A stretch of DNA of 64,000 nucleotides from Utricularia gibba. Lineage: Eukaryota; Streptophyta; Magnoliopsida; Lamiales; Lentibulariaceae. The notes beneath the pieces are model-generated. The model worked only from the letters and a program-made list of their open reading frames with translations. It was not told where the DNA came from and made no database searches. Every line of letters begins with the position of its first letter. Within the stretch, counting starts at the first letter, position 1. Of this stretch, positions 12,561 through 24,335 are shown piece by piece. Both the position numbers and the translations under genes were made by a program. The stretch is from the NCBI GenBank assembly GCA_002189035.1, contig CM007992.1:2294001-2358000 (forward strand). Reading direction: 5' to 3'.

Positions 12561-12680
12561 GCAATAAGAGCATGGGTTAGTGTGCTAATAAGGGTACGGG
12601 CTATGTAACCCATACCTATGCCAATAAGGGTGTGGGTTATTGTGCTAATAAGAGCATCGGTTACATAACCCATGTAACCC
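12561..12680. repeat. Two tandem copies of a 60-bp unit
   Basis: The units begin GCAATAAGAGCATGGGTTAG and CCAATAAGGGTGTGGGTTAT at 12561 and 12621. They share the words GTGCTAATAAG and ACATAACCCATG/ATGTAACCCATA. Each unit is itself partly repetitive (AATAAGRGYRYGGGTTA occurs twice per unit). Partial copies extend to about 12700. Confidence 0.7.
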
Positions 12681-12839
12681 ATGCCCTTATTAAAATAAAA
12701 ACCCATGCTACATATCTTTTTTTCTTGGAAATAAAAATCAAATTTACAAAGGTCAATACGAAACACATACACTCAATAAATCAACTGTTAAAAGGAATAC
12801 ACGAAAATGAGGTCCAAATCATCCACCTTCATTGAATTG

Positions 12840-14560
12840 CGTAAATGATCCTCATTATTTGATCAAACCCATTCAAATCTGTTTATTTTTTTGGCAAAAT
12901 AAGTCTCCAATAAATTTTTATATATGGGATCCATTTCACATAGTGATTATGTTGGTGATATCGATGATAGAAAAAGTAGATTTGGATATGTGTATTCTTA
13001 TCAATTCTTATGATGTATCTTGGAGATTCAAGAAGCAACCTATTGTAACACTGTCCACAATTGAAGAAGAATTCATTGTATGTCTATCAAGGAATATGGC
13101 TTAAATGAATTATGCAGGAGTTTGGATGTCTACTTGATAACACATGTTTTTTTAATGTCTTACAACTACAAAATAAATAACATTATGTTATTAAATTGGT
13201 ATTTTATCAAGCATTTCTGTATTTATGTGATTAAGAACGATGTTTACATTTTTTTATTCCAAGTTGGGACTACAATATTTAATCACTTTCTTTGAGCAAT
13301 ACAATACATTTTAGTAATGCAAATCCTAAAGAGCTGGCAAGGCATAATGAAAATGGTAGGAATGATGACAAAAATTGAGAATAGAAGACACCAAATGTTA
13401 AAGTTGCAAAAAATAAGATTTTAAGACATGATGAGAAGTGAGAAAATATCTCCACAAGTTTAAACAACACGTAACATTTTCTGGGGGAAGTTTCAAGAAC
13501 AACAAAATAGAAGAACCCTATAGAAGAAGGGAGACGAAACCAAGAGGACTTTTGAAGATTTTCTTTGTTCATGAGGAATATTATTCCCAATTGAGAGTAG
13601 TTTTAACATTATATATGAACTATTTACGATTTTGCTACTGTTTATGTTTCTTTTCGATTGTTAGACTCTAAAACATGGATGATGTTTATGCTATGTTATG
13701 CGTTGGTTTTATTTTCTTTTATCATGAATAGCTAAATGCCTAGTGGTGGCTTGGGACAAAGAGATATATGCATATTTGTTGTTCACTAAACCACATTTAT
13801 CATATAGTCACATGATGTTCCTATAAATTGGAATAGATCTAGGAGAGGAGGATAGTGATGTTCACTATAAACAACCCTAATTAGAAGTAGATAAAAAATT
13901 AGAGAAAAAGAAAGATTTGGATAGACTTGAAACATTATTTTTTATGTGAATGACTTTAGATTTAAATGGGATAGTTATAATTAGCATGCTAATCCTAGGA
14001 GTCCTAAGTCATCATCTTATTTCTTACTAAGTACCAATTGAGTTCACCATTTTACTGCTTAGTTGTATTGTATTTTATCGTAGAACTGAATTAATTTTAG
14101 CTTAAACTTAATCTTTTAACCGTGATATTCACGGAATGCTTTGACTTTAACATAACAAGCATCAGTTCCTTGTGTTCAACTCTAATCACTATACTCGTAA
14201 TTATTTCATTATTAAGTATGCATTAGGTTTATAAATTTTATTTAATATTAGAATTTGCATTTTTATAACAACGTGCGAATTTTTATTTATCACCACTTGG
14301 AGTGACAAATATTTATTGTGACAAAAAATCCACTATCCAATTGACAAATAATCTTGTTCTGCATGGTTGCACCAAACACATAGATGTGAGGTATCACATT
14401 CTTAGAAATTTATCTCAAGAAGGCCTAGTGAAACTAATGTATTCTAAAATGCAAGATCAGCTTACTGATTTGATGATGAAACCTATCAAAATGGAAACTT
14501 TCCAAAGGTTGATGAGCAAATTGGGAATGATCCTTATAGGGAAGGATTGAAGCTTGAAAA
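12840..14560 (+). pseudogene. Copia retrotransposon RNase H remnant, interrupted
   Basis: The plus strand encodes two pieces of a Ty1/Copia RNase H. 12950-13140 includes a W-R-F-K-K-Q-P-I-V-T-L-S-T-I-E-E-E-F block (family: SWRSKKQPTVALSTxEAE) and, after a frame change, a QGIW motif. 14285-14560 includes VTNIYCDKKSTIQL, HGCTKHIDVRYHILRN and an LMMKPI motif, the classic C-terminal end (CDN-SA, KHIDxRYHFxR, TKP). Between them lie about 1.1 kb of unrelated AT-rich DNA without a recognised ORF, probably a later insertion. Stops and frameshifts make it non-functional. Confidence 0.85.
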
Positions 14561-14749
14561 ACATTTATAAGTTTAAGTTTATTAGTTTTTGACTTCTTCA
14601 AGTATGTTAGATCTCATCTGCATTTTTACTAGGAGGTACGTTATTATGAATGTGTCCACTTTCTATTTTTTTGTTTTTTTTAAACCCACAAGTTTCTCCA
14701 TAAAGTTATGCATTGAGTATGAATAAAAGAATCCGCACTTTTCATTCTC

Positions 14750-16265
14750 ATTTGTGCTGGACATCCAGGTGGATCTAATAAAAATTGAAGTTAGTGAAAA
14801 TCTACCAACACCAACTTACATAGAGGAAATTAGAAATTTTTTAGGACATATAGGATTTTATAGTAGATTTATTGTGAATTTCTCGGATATTTATAAAGTA
14901 CTAACATCATTTCTTGTGCAAGATGTATAATTCTATGTTGATGTGCATGCCTTCAGTATAGTAAAGTAAGCTCTTGTCAATACAACCATTCAACCACTAG
15001 ATTGGATATTACCATTCAAGCGAATATACAATGTGGGTGATTATGTAGTAGGTGCTATTTCTTGGTAAAATAAGAACAAGATGATTTATGTGATTTGTTA
15101 TGCCAACAAAATCCTTAATAAAGTCCAATATAATTACACTATCACATAAAAGGAATGATTGGATATTGTTTTTCATATTGAATAATTAAGATCTTGTTTT
15201 GTGGGAATCAAGATAATTATTCATATGGATTGTGTAGCTTTAAAATATCTATTGGACAAAAAAGAATCAAAACTCAGGTTGATTAGATGGATTTTATACT
15301 TTGATTTAAAATTTCATGACAAAAAAAGGAACAGAAAATGTGGTAGCAAATCATTTATCGTATGATAAAAGAATTCGTTTCCTCATGGAAACTTCAGCTC
15401 AAAGAAAGTGCAGGAGAGCAACTAGTTGATGATTGTTTCCCCATGGAAAGAATTCGTGCAGTTCAAAATGGAATTTTGCTCTGATTTGCTAATATTGCTA
15501 ACTATTTAGTCAATCGCCCTAGAACTTAACTTCAACCAATGGTAAAAGTTTCGTGTAGAAATGAAGTGTCATTTTTTAAAAGAACTAATATTTTTAATAT
15601 GATGTGCTGATAAAATTATCAAAAGATGCTTATCATCAAAAGAGCTAAGGGACAACATTTGGCACTACCGTTCATTGTCATATAGAAGACATGAAGCAAC
15701 ATCCAAAACTAGGTTCAAGATTCTTCAATTACAATTTTATATATTCACCGTGAGTCAAGATGTGAGAGTTTTTATTCAAATATATGAACCATGTTAACAT
15801 GCAAGACCTATTTCCCAAAAATATAAAGAACCCATAACATATATTATGGAATCGGAAATTTTTATATTTGATGTCTGGATTTTATGAGACATTTTTCTTT
15901 TTCTTATGACAATACCTAAATTTTTGTGATGATAGATTATATTCAAAATGGTTATAATCTATTGAGGTTCCAGTAGTGGATGAAAAAACTATCATTAAGC
16001 TATTTAAAGAGATCATTCTACCCAAATTTTGCATGCCTGAATATGCCATAAGTGATTATGAAAAATAGTTCATAGAAATGGAATTCAAAAAGCCAATGTG
16101 GAGATATGAAATTGGATAAAGGGTATCAATTCTATACCATCCGCTAACCTACAATCAAGTGTAGATTACTAACAAAGAATTGAAGAGGATACTAAAGCAT
16201 ACACTAGCTAAAATCCACAAGAATTAAGTATCTAAATTGAAAAATGCTACATGAACTTATAGTAT
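14750..16265 (+). pseudogene. Degenerate Ty3/Gypsy (Athila/Tat-like) pol
   Basis: Successive fragments in shifting plus-strand frames follow the order of a Ty3 pol gene. The RT thumb comes first (EIRNFLGHIGFYSRFI at about 14825). RNase H follows (PLDWILPFKRIYNVGDYVVGA at about 14995, then ALKYLLDKKESKLRLIRWIL at about 15240). Next is an integrase zinc-binding region, and then the integrase core (FDVW at about 15870, YTIR/HP-T near 16140). FDVW plus an integrase core directly after RNase H fits the Athila/Tat branch. Many stops; dead. No LTRs could be placed for this copy. Confidence 0.85.
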
Positions 16266-17489
16266 ATAAGACAGTATTAAATAAATATTATTAAAATAGT
16301 AAAAAACGTATTTAAAAATCTAATGCTTCCAAATTAGATTTTTATAAATTTAATCCAACCACTTGGGTGTATTTTTTGAATATTTTCAATGTTTGGTGCA
16401 ACTTCAAAATAAACATAAAAAAGTGGGATACGCTAACAGCCACATTGAAGGTGTGCAGGTAGGATGTGTCTTTATTGATTGTTAACATGGGTAGGGGCTG
16501 CTTTTTAATTTCTTTTTCAACAACTTATTGTGGTATTGGGACACAATTAATGTTTATTTTCATTTTGGTCCCAGCCATTTGAGATGATTGCGTCAAAGAG
16601 ATAAATGATTATTAAAGAAACGAACGCGGTCAGTCAGAGCGCGTCATTAAAATGTATATCATCTCATTAAAAATATTTAATAAAAACATATAAAATATTT
16701 CATTCGAATTTTACGCATATTAATTAATAAATGTTTTGAATAAGACGTAGGTAAGAAAATGAATGCACGGGGTTGATCCCGGCGTCAACGGATGACGAGC
16801 TCGAGAGGGAATTGACTGACACAATTTGTTGGATGTCAGGGTGAATTCTTGTCGAAAGGTGTAACCTTTATGTTCCCCTTTCTCTCTACTTCACTTCACT
16901 TCCTTCCCCAATGAAATATGGACAACAAGCGTCGTTTATCAGTTTCTTTGGGGCAAGGGGGATCTCCCGGTTTCACTCCCCGCACCCACCTCTTCATTCT
17001 TGTCCGGCACGGTTTGGCTGAACACTAAGTTCCATCGAACTTCCTTTGTGGCTTTGGGTCTAGTTGGTCTTTCTGTGCAGTTCTTGTGGAGAGTGAATCT
17101 GGGTTCTTCTTCTTCTTCTTCTTTTTTTTTTCCAACTGGGTTTAAATCGGTTTTTCATTTACCATTTCTTCACTTCTGTTCAGGTTTCGTTTTCTTTTGG
17201 TTCAGCAACTGTTGGGATTATTCTAATCGGGTGCTAAGTAGCGAGATCTCTTCGCGTTTGGAAATTGGGGTTTTTTTGGGTAGTTGCTATTTGAGCTCGA
17301 GATTCACCATCCTTCTTTGAATTGTGACTTCAGCAGCAGTTTTTTTAACTGTTTTTCTTTTGAGGTTTTCGGCGTTCTCACTCTCTTTTTCCCCTTTCTA
17401 ACACGGGCGGAGTTGATAGTATCCCTGGCCTTTTAGCCATTGGTGAAACTGGATTCCAGAGTGCTGCTTGAGTTATATTAGAACTGAAT
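16266..17489 (+). promoter_or_regulatory. Upstream region and 5' UTR of the hydrolase gene
   Basis: Composition changes from AT-rich to balanced near 16750. A pyrimidine-rich stretch (CCCTTTCTCTCTACTTCAC at about 16875) and a TTC microsatellite followed by a T run (about 17107-17130) are typical of plant promoters and leaders. The open frame 17000-17320 has no domain and probably lies in the 5' UTR. No clear TATA box was found. The transcription start is therefore only inferred to lie between about 16.8 and 17.2 kb. Confidence 0.4.
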
Positions 17490-20370
17490 ATGATTGATCA
17501 ATTTATCAATTTCGTAATCAGGCCACCGAGGTGAGCTTATCTTGCTGGTTTGTCTCATTTTATGTTGTTCCGTATTAATTCGATGCATCTGTGAGCCAAA
17601 CTCTTGTTCTTCCTGAGTTGGATACAGATTTGTGTTCATGACTAAACTTACTATTGCCGTAATCTTTTCAAACAGGGCTGAGTACAATCCCGACCATTAT
17701 TTGTGGGACAAGGACTTTACACTTGCTGGGAGAAGATACAAAAGGGAAGACTTGGAGGCAAGTACGGGCATCTCATAAGAAGGCGCTTTTCTTTCCCTTC
17801 GTGTTCAATTTTAACCAGCTGTGCATTTCATGTTCAAGCTAAAACAAAAAATAAGAAAACACAGCAATATGATAATCCTGCATCTTATTCGAACTTTTTC
17901 TTTGTTGAAAAAAGATTGTTATTTAATTCTTGGCCTCAAGCGTCACAAGGTCCCGCATGCTTGATTTGTGCAGCTTAAAAATGAAAGGGGGCATACCTTG
18001 AAGTGTAGCCATTATGTTCCTGCTGAGTTCCCTGATGATTCTCCCCTTCCATGCGTTGTGTATTGTCATGGAAACAGGTTTGTTATTGTCTTGTCTTAAA
18101 GCTAGCTATTGAAACTACAGATTCTGAATTGGGAAGTCATTTTTTTCTTGGAAATGAGTGTAGCGTGTGAGTATAATGATTGTCATAATATTTTGGAGTG
18201 TACCGTAACACCTTCATTAAGATATATAGGAATGAGAGGTACCACATTGCTGGTTTTAGTTTTTCGTATGTAAATCCAGCACTGTATCTATTATTATAAA
18301 TCAATGAAGACATTCCGATGCAGTGGGTGCCGAGCTGATGCAAATGAGGCAGCAGTTGTTCTTTTGCCTTCCAACATCACCGTATTCACGCTTGATTTTT
18401 CTGGTTCCGGCTTATCTGATGGCAACTTTGTCAGCCTTGGCTGGCATGAGGTACTTCCTTCATGACTTTACTTTTACCTAACTTTATTTGTGTTCCCCCG
18501 TCCTGGAGTTCTGCAATCCAAATTTCAGAAAGATGACCTCAAGGTAGTAGTATCATATTTGAGAGGCAACGAGAAAGTATCTTGTATTGGTCTTTGGGGA
18601 AGATCCATGGGTGCCGTGACATGGTTGGTGCCCAAATTCCTCAGTTTCTTGCTATATTTAACAACACACTGGTGATGACTTTTGTGATCTAGAATTCTTT
18701 CAATTGCTTCTCCTGAAACACAGTCTTCTTTACGGGGCAGAAGATCCTTCTATTGCTGGAATGGTGTTGGACAGTGCCTTCTCCAATTTGTTCAATCTGA
18801 TGTTGGAACTTGCAGATGTTTACAAAATCCGGCTTCCGAAATTCACAGTATGCTCAATCTCTTGTGATTCTCATATAAAATCCATGATGCATGTCTCTGC
18901 TGATTTTCCATTCATGTATCCATGCTGGGAGTATGTAATTACTATCAAATGCTTCGACAGGTTAAGATGGCTGTGCAGTACATGAGAAGAGTGATAGTAA
19001 AGAAGGCCAAGTTTGATATTATGCGATTAGATTGCATAGAGGTTTATAGTCATATCTATCTCTAACCCTTCATATACATGAACATTCTTGGAAAGTTTGT
19101 ATGAGTTAGTTTTCGAAAATCAGGTTGCATCCAAGACTTTCATCCCTGCTCTATTTGGGCATGCAAAAGATGATAAATTTATTCATCCTCGGCATTCAGA
19201 TGCTATATATGAGTCCTATTCGGTATGAGCATGCTCAACAAATCTCTGTCTCGATCATTTTCTTCTGCTATACTCTGTGATGTCTTCGTATTTGCAGGGT
19301 GATAAAAATGTTATCAAGTTTGAGGGTGATCATAACTCTTCACGGCCTCCCTTTTACTACGATTCTGTTTGTATTTTCTTGTACAACGTGCTTCACCCGC
19401 CTCAACCTCCATCCTTATTTTCTTCCAAGATGGAGAAATACTGTGATCTCAGAGACTTGGAGGTGGGCACTCGTGTTGATGAGGTGACTTTCACATATAT
19501 TTTCGTATGGAGATATGTGCTTCTCTGTTTAACGATCTTATCACTGTGGTGTTGTAGGACATGCTGTATGAAATAATTGCAGGACTTCGCAGCAATGTGG
19601 CAGTGGATACCCCGAGTTCTTCCTCCGGTCCGCGCACTCTTTCAGCCACCAAGTCCATGGGGGAGATGCTTCTAGACATGACGCCTGATTTTAATGTAAC
19701 AAGTTACTACTCCCTGAATGATCGATCCCTAAACTTGTTTGAGGCTACTCCCTTAGCATTTCTTGAAAGTCAATTTGGCAGGATATCTTGGCAATTGAGG
19801 AGGCAGAGCTCCATGGCGATGGTGGCTTACAGATGCTGGTACAGTAGATGTAGCTTAGCTGAATTTGATGTACTAGAGAGGGTGCTGAATCACTTGTGAT
19901 GCTTTCAGCATGATGGCTGCTCGTTCACAAGCTCGAATCGGGAGAGCTGGGGAAGATGCTCATCACTAGGCACAGATGATGAACCTTCCATCAACCGTAC
20001 AAGTGGCAACAAACAAGACGAGGTCGCCATCTCTTTGTGACATAACACTTGCTGTAGCTGAGCATTCATCCATTGCATCCAACAACCACTTCTGAACTCG
20101 TCTTCTTTACAGAGCACGATAAGGGTGCTGGCAACCCCTCTTCGGAGTTCTCAGAAGATCCGGTTGAAGGAGGATGAGAAGAAGAAGAAGAGCAAGAGCA
20201 AGAGCAAGAGCAAGAGCAAGAGCAAGAAGAAGAAGGAAGTGGAGGAGTCATCCGGGTGGAAGAAATCGAGGCATGAGACACTGGAGAAGCTGGAGGCTCT
20301 GAGCCAGCGCCTTCGTCATTGCATCCTCAAGGGAGTAAATCACAGGAGACATCACTGTTCCTCCCCATAA
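17490..20370 (+). CDS. Alpha/beta hydrolase (serine aminopeptidase S33-like)
   Basis: Twelve coding exons join in frame to 482 residues: 17490-17530, 17676-17757, 17974-18077, 18324-18450, 18529-18623, 18724-18847, 18961-19041, 19124-19222, 19298-19483, 19558-19695, 19909-20022, 20113-20370. The protein opens MIDQFINFVIRPPRAEY, as in a conserved plant alpha/beta hydrolase family. It carries the oxyanion motif CHGNSGCRADA, the nucleophile elbow GRSMGA (Ser144), an acid in GHAKDDKF (Asp235) and His263 in GDHNSS. A Ser/Lys-rich tail (SKSKSKSKSK) and the helix LEKLEALSQRLRHCILK follow; the fold ends near residue 285. The triad implies hydrolase activity; the substrate is unknown. Intron 2 has a GC donor (17758), and the junction E-LKNERGHTLKCSHY matches the family. 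Homologues have the same long tail, so exons 10-12 are kept although a read-through frame exists after exon 10. Confidence 0.93.
20186..20231 (+). repeat. AAGAGC/AGCAAG hexanucleotide repeat inside an exon
   Basis: About five copies of AGCAAG in the last hydrolase exon encode the Ser-Lys repeats of the C-terminal tail. The array is in frame with hexamer units, so length changes would keep the reading frame and only alter the number of SK pairs. Confidence 0.8.
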
Positions 20371-21016
20371 GCAAAAGGCAATTAAGAATGCAATGCCTCG
20401 CTGTGCAATGTTCCACCCACTGAGAGCTGCTAATCTAACGTTGTATGTGCGCATGTGCGTGTGTTGTACTCTCGCCCTGTTTTTTCTAACAAATAATTGA
20501 CGGAAACCCAGAGTAATGGATTTGTATTCCCAAAAAATAGGTATATGTATAACTATATATTAAAAGGGTGCTTGGTAGATTATCTATATTATTTAAACAT
20601 TTGTGCCTTGTTAATAATGTAGGAATATTAAAAAAGAAAAAAAGAAATGGATTAGATTTGGTGTTAGGAGGGAGGAAGCGTGAATGCGAGTAAGTAAATG
20701 TCCCAGGCTGGGGTGGCCTGCCCTGGCCCTCGGCTAAATGGTGACATCAATGAATTTTATTACGATGGGGATGGGGACACACTCCATTTTCTTCTTTTAA
20801 AGGGATTTAGGGTAATTTAATAAACCAATAATTCCCAAAATTCCTTGACCATAAATAATTATTCCAAGATTGGTCCATGCCCAGCATCATCATCTATGTG
20901 CCGTGCCGGGGTCATGGAAGCATATGCATCCAGTGCAAATGGAGTGAGAGCAAAAGTGAGTAACTAGTCCATGAAATAGTAGTCTCAAGAAGAATACAAC
21001 AACGGTTAGAAGCTTT

Positions 21017-21053
<37 letters not shown>

Positions 21054-21145
21054 GATTTACATCGTCAAACAAGTTAGCGGTGGTGAGTTATCGGCCAGCC
21101 ATTTTCACCTGAAGCTTGCAATTACAGCCCAGAGTGGGGTGCCGG
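20371..21145. other. Convergent intergenic region between hydrolase and MYB-CC genes
   Basis: The two genes end toward each other here. The first part is the hydrolase 3' UTR; the part from about 20890 to 21145 is probably the MYB-CC 3' UTR (minus strand) and holds an AGC microsatellite. No additional gene is visible. Confidence 0.6.
21018..21050. repeat. (AGC)11 microsatellite
   Basis: Eleven uninterrupted AGC units (CTG on the minus strand) about 100 bases downstream of the MYB-CC stop codon. They lie in its likely 3' UTR, so they are not a polyglutamine tract. Confidence 0.9.
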
Positions 21146-22976
21146 CTAAAGTGTCTTCACCACCCCGTTTCCCATCATCCCATGTGAAGGAGGTTGCATC
21201 AAAGGTAAATCTGCGGTGATGACATCAGATTCACCCCATAGAAACAAGGCGCTTGTGGAGTCGAAGTTTAGCAGAGGCCTCTTAACGTCGTTCAAAGGCA
21301 GCTCTTGAGGCAGTCCCGCAGGTGAAGTCAGGCTGCGTTTTGTTGAGTAATCAGCATGCCCCCGCTGAAGATCTGGAGGTATTTCTGGGACCCCCAGGTC
21401 CTCTGAAGGGTGAGATGGATAGCATGGAACCGGGATCACGGACCCGCCATGGACTGGATTCTTGGATCCCTTGTCTGAAAAGGCTGCCACATCGTCGCTG
21501 GCTGCAGCGTCTCCGATTATCTGATCGGCTAGCATCTTGCATGCTTGCTCCAGCATAGCCAAGTATCTTCTCTCCGCATCCTGACGAATTTGCAAGTGTT
21601 TTTCCGCCTGGACGAGAAAACATTTAAGTGACACGGACCACGTATTGGTTGGGAGGGAACCTCAGAAATGCACTAGCCAGATCACCTCTACTTGAAGATG
21701 CAGTTTACTTTGAACTTCCATTTGTGCTCTTAAAGCTTCCTTGACCTCGTATCCACTGCACAAATGAACCGAGTGCTCCTATTTTCGCATGTAGAGAAAT
21801 AAACAATGTCACAACGATTATCCAAATGCTTACTCATTCATGTCAGACGCCGGTAGATTTTGAGGCGAACTACTTGAATGGGGGCTGTCTAGATGGAATC
21901 CACCTGAAAACATGTAAAAAAACTCCTCTAAGACGCCCTTCTTAGTTTCACTCACAACTCCACGGGTTCCTTTCCGCCCTAAGGTTCAACTTTTTGCCTA
22001 CTAACCAAGATGCATCTTCAAGAATCCGTATTGAGTCTTATAAGTGGGTCAACTGGCCGCTTACGAGAAGTTGCAAACTACTAAGAGGGAGGAAAAACAT
22101 CAAAAGGAAGTTGGTACCATCTTTTGAAGCTTCACCAAGCTCTTTCCCCGATTGTTTCCCTAATCTGTACTTCTGTAAGATAAGAGAACAGGATTAGCCA
22201 CAAAAAGAGGCTGAAAATGGAAAAAAGTGCATGTCAACAAAAGGAAAAACCTGGAGATGGCTCTTCAAATGAAACAGGGTCAACCCCTTGACACCCATTG
22301 CCCGCATTATTGCCTTCGGGGTAGCTTCTGAAGAGAATGAAATTCAAAGTGTTAAACCCCCAAGCAGATCTACACTCCGAGCAAGAAGTTCGCAGATGAC
22401 AAGATTATTCATTAGCCTATGTTTTGATGGAATTTTTCTGAGAGTAAAATACCAAAATTTTGACTGGGGATCCATATAAACCAATTCATCTCAAGACACC
22501 TAAGAATGTAGCTCAAAAAGCAGTCTTGTAAGACACAGTCTTCATTACTGCAGTTTTACTACAAACAATTTTAGGAATGCACAATTTCAAGGAAAACAGG
22601 GCCGACACATGAACCTAGCTATCATTCTGCACAATTTTAGGAATGCTGAAAAAAAGCTAAGAGATCCAGGAATGCATTAGAACAATACAGAATCCCCAAA
22701 CCCACTTATGCAACGCGCCAGCTCAAAACGAAAAATAAAAAACGCAAGCAGAAAGAAATAATGCTAACTGCTAGCTCCCCCGAGCTGAGTAACCGCGTCG
22801 ACGAAGCGCTCATGGAGGTCCGCCGTCCACCGGAGGCGCGGCTTGGGGTCAGAAGTCAACTGAACCATACAAGGATCGCCGGGGAGCCGTTGACCGTACC
22901 CAGAACCAGTTGAAACCTGAATAGCAGAGTCTTGACTCAAAATGGCTTCACGGGACTGAATCATTCTGGGGAACAT
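21146..22976 (-). CDS. MYB-CC (PHR1-like) transcription factor
   Basis: Six coding exons on the minus strand (22976-22769, 22327-22251, 22172-22118, 21903-21834, 21755-21686, 21607-21146) join to 313 residues. Residues about 43-100 form the single GARP/MYB domain: KPRLRWTADLHERFVDAV, the exon-spanning GGASKATPKAIMRAMG, LTLFHLKSHLQ and KYRLGK. Residues about 139-185 form the MYB-CC coiled coil (ALRAQMEVQSKL ... LQIRQDAERRYLAML). Family members bind P1BS-like elements as dimers; several control phosphate starvation or vascular development. The usual LHEQLE word reads LHLQVE here (155-160). The C-terminal third is low in conserved motifs. The start is the first ATG of the MYB exon; a splice donor at about 23154 suggests an upstream non-coding exon. 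The subgroup is not certain, so no symbol is given. Confidence 0.93.
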
Positions 22977-23260
22977 TGGAGCGGGGCGCCCAGAAACAAG
23001 ATCTCTGAAGCTTGAGCAGGAGAGGGGGGTTGGGGTTGGTAAAAATAGGGGATGGGGTATCCGTCGCGTCGGTTAAAATTGAAAAAAATTGATTTGTGGG
23101 TAATGAGGAGATGGGGGGGGAGGAGAAGAGTAGCATAGAGTAGAGACTACCTGTCTATCCCCTTCGTCGCTAGCGTTGTTTCTTCTCTGTCATCGCTGCT
23201 AAAGAGAAAATGATCGGGAAATTGGGGAAAATGTTTGACTCCGGTGGGCAAGATTTCGAC
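22977..23260 (-). promoter_or_regulatory. 5' UTR and core promoter region of the MYB-CC gene
   Basis: On the minus strand a candidate non-coding exon ends GATAGACAG just before GTAGTC at about 23154, and a possible acceptor (GCTTCAG) lies at about 23008, so the leader may contain an intron. A C/G homopolymer and CT-rich DNA occur at about 23110-23125. No sure TATA box. Confidence 0.4.
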
Positions 23261-23859
23261 AGCCTCATTTTGAGGAGGAGTCGGCATTATTCCGATTACT
23301 CGCATCCTCCATCAACCTTACATCAAACATTTTCCTAAGCTTATCCATAGCACATACAAGCACAAGTTTCAGCCATTTTTTTATGAAGCAGACAAAAAGT
23401 GAGCGCCGAACTTCAGATTAGGGGGCGCCAACTCTTTTTTATTATTATTAATAAATGTAATTAAATATCAAATAATTTCAGTATTTCAAATTTGGTACCG
23501 AAATACCGAAATAAAATCATAGTTATAAAAAAAAATCAAATAAGAACAAAAAATTACGGAAACATTATTCCAATACAACTGTTGTTAAAGAAACAACATC
23601 ATTATACCTTAAATCCGTCTAAAAATAAAACATAAATGTTATACCCAAACATGAAGAATAAAAACGCAATTGTCTCTTTCTCCCATGAATTGAGTGATTC
23701 AAAACTATAAAATAGCATGTATTCTTGGATTGTACTACTCCAACACAAGTGCTCATAATTTTAAATATTCCAAAATTTAACATGAAGTGAATAATTAACA
23801 AAAAAATATCAGACATAATATTTTTTCATATATAAATTTGTTATCATTTTCAAACTTAT

Positions 23860-24335
23860 TTACATATATCTTCTTCAACATTATTAATGCCTCTTCTACA
23901 AAACCAATCTTGAGTAGATATGAATATCCCCACAATTTTAGAATCCTAAGAACTCCTAAAATGATCAAGCATTCGTCCACCTATCAATCTTTTTTTAAAA
24001 ATACTTCATAAAAACATTGAATATAAATATTCAAAACATATACCAATACTAGATGCCAACGCAAAAGGAAACTGCACAAAATATAATGTCACCACCCATT
24101 TGAGCATGAATAGAAAACCTCATTGTATTATCATAATATGTCAAAAGATCAAACTTTGAATATGTTTTTCCTTCTACATCTCTCAATTATTTATCCAATT
24201 CAGATTTTTCTGTCTTAGTTAATCCATTTTTCTTATTCTTTTCCATCATTTGCAACAGTCTAATCTTAATGTACAATATATTAGAATTCATGTAAGTTAT
24301 TTGTTCTCTAAGACTCATTTTCGTTTGTACATATA
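23860..24335 (-). pseudogene. hAT transposase C-terminal remnant
   Basis: Minus-strand fragments in shifting frames resemble the hAT dimerisation region: KTEKSELDK, then KFDLLTYYD (family: FDxLxWWK), a broken ASESAFS-like segment, GGRMLDHFRSS and IFISTQDWF (family: GGRxLDxxRSSLxPxxVEALIxTxDWL). Several stops; no N-terminal part remains. It ends near 23860. Confidence 0.65.

Noticed and set aside
17000-17320. 106-codon frame upstream of the hydrolase start
   Set aside because: Low-complexity Ser/Phe from a TTC repeat and pyrimidine-rich leader; best explained as 5' UTR.
19558-19899. Continuous 112-codon frame reading through exon 10 of the hydrolase
   Set aside because: The family continues with the spliced tail (HDGCSFTSSNRES..., then STIRVLATP...), and GT/AG sites fit in phase 0. 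The read-through end has no conservation.
21018-21050. (AGC)11 as a polyglutamine or polyserine coding tract
   Set aside because: It lies after the MYB-CC stop codon and outside every supported exon.
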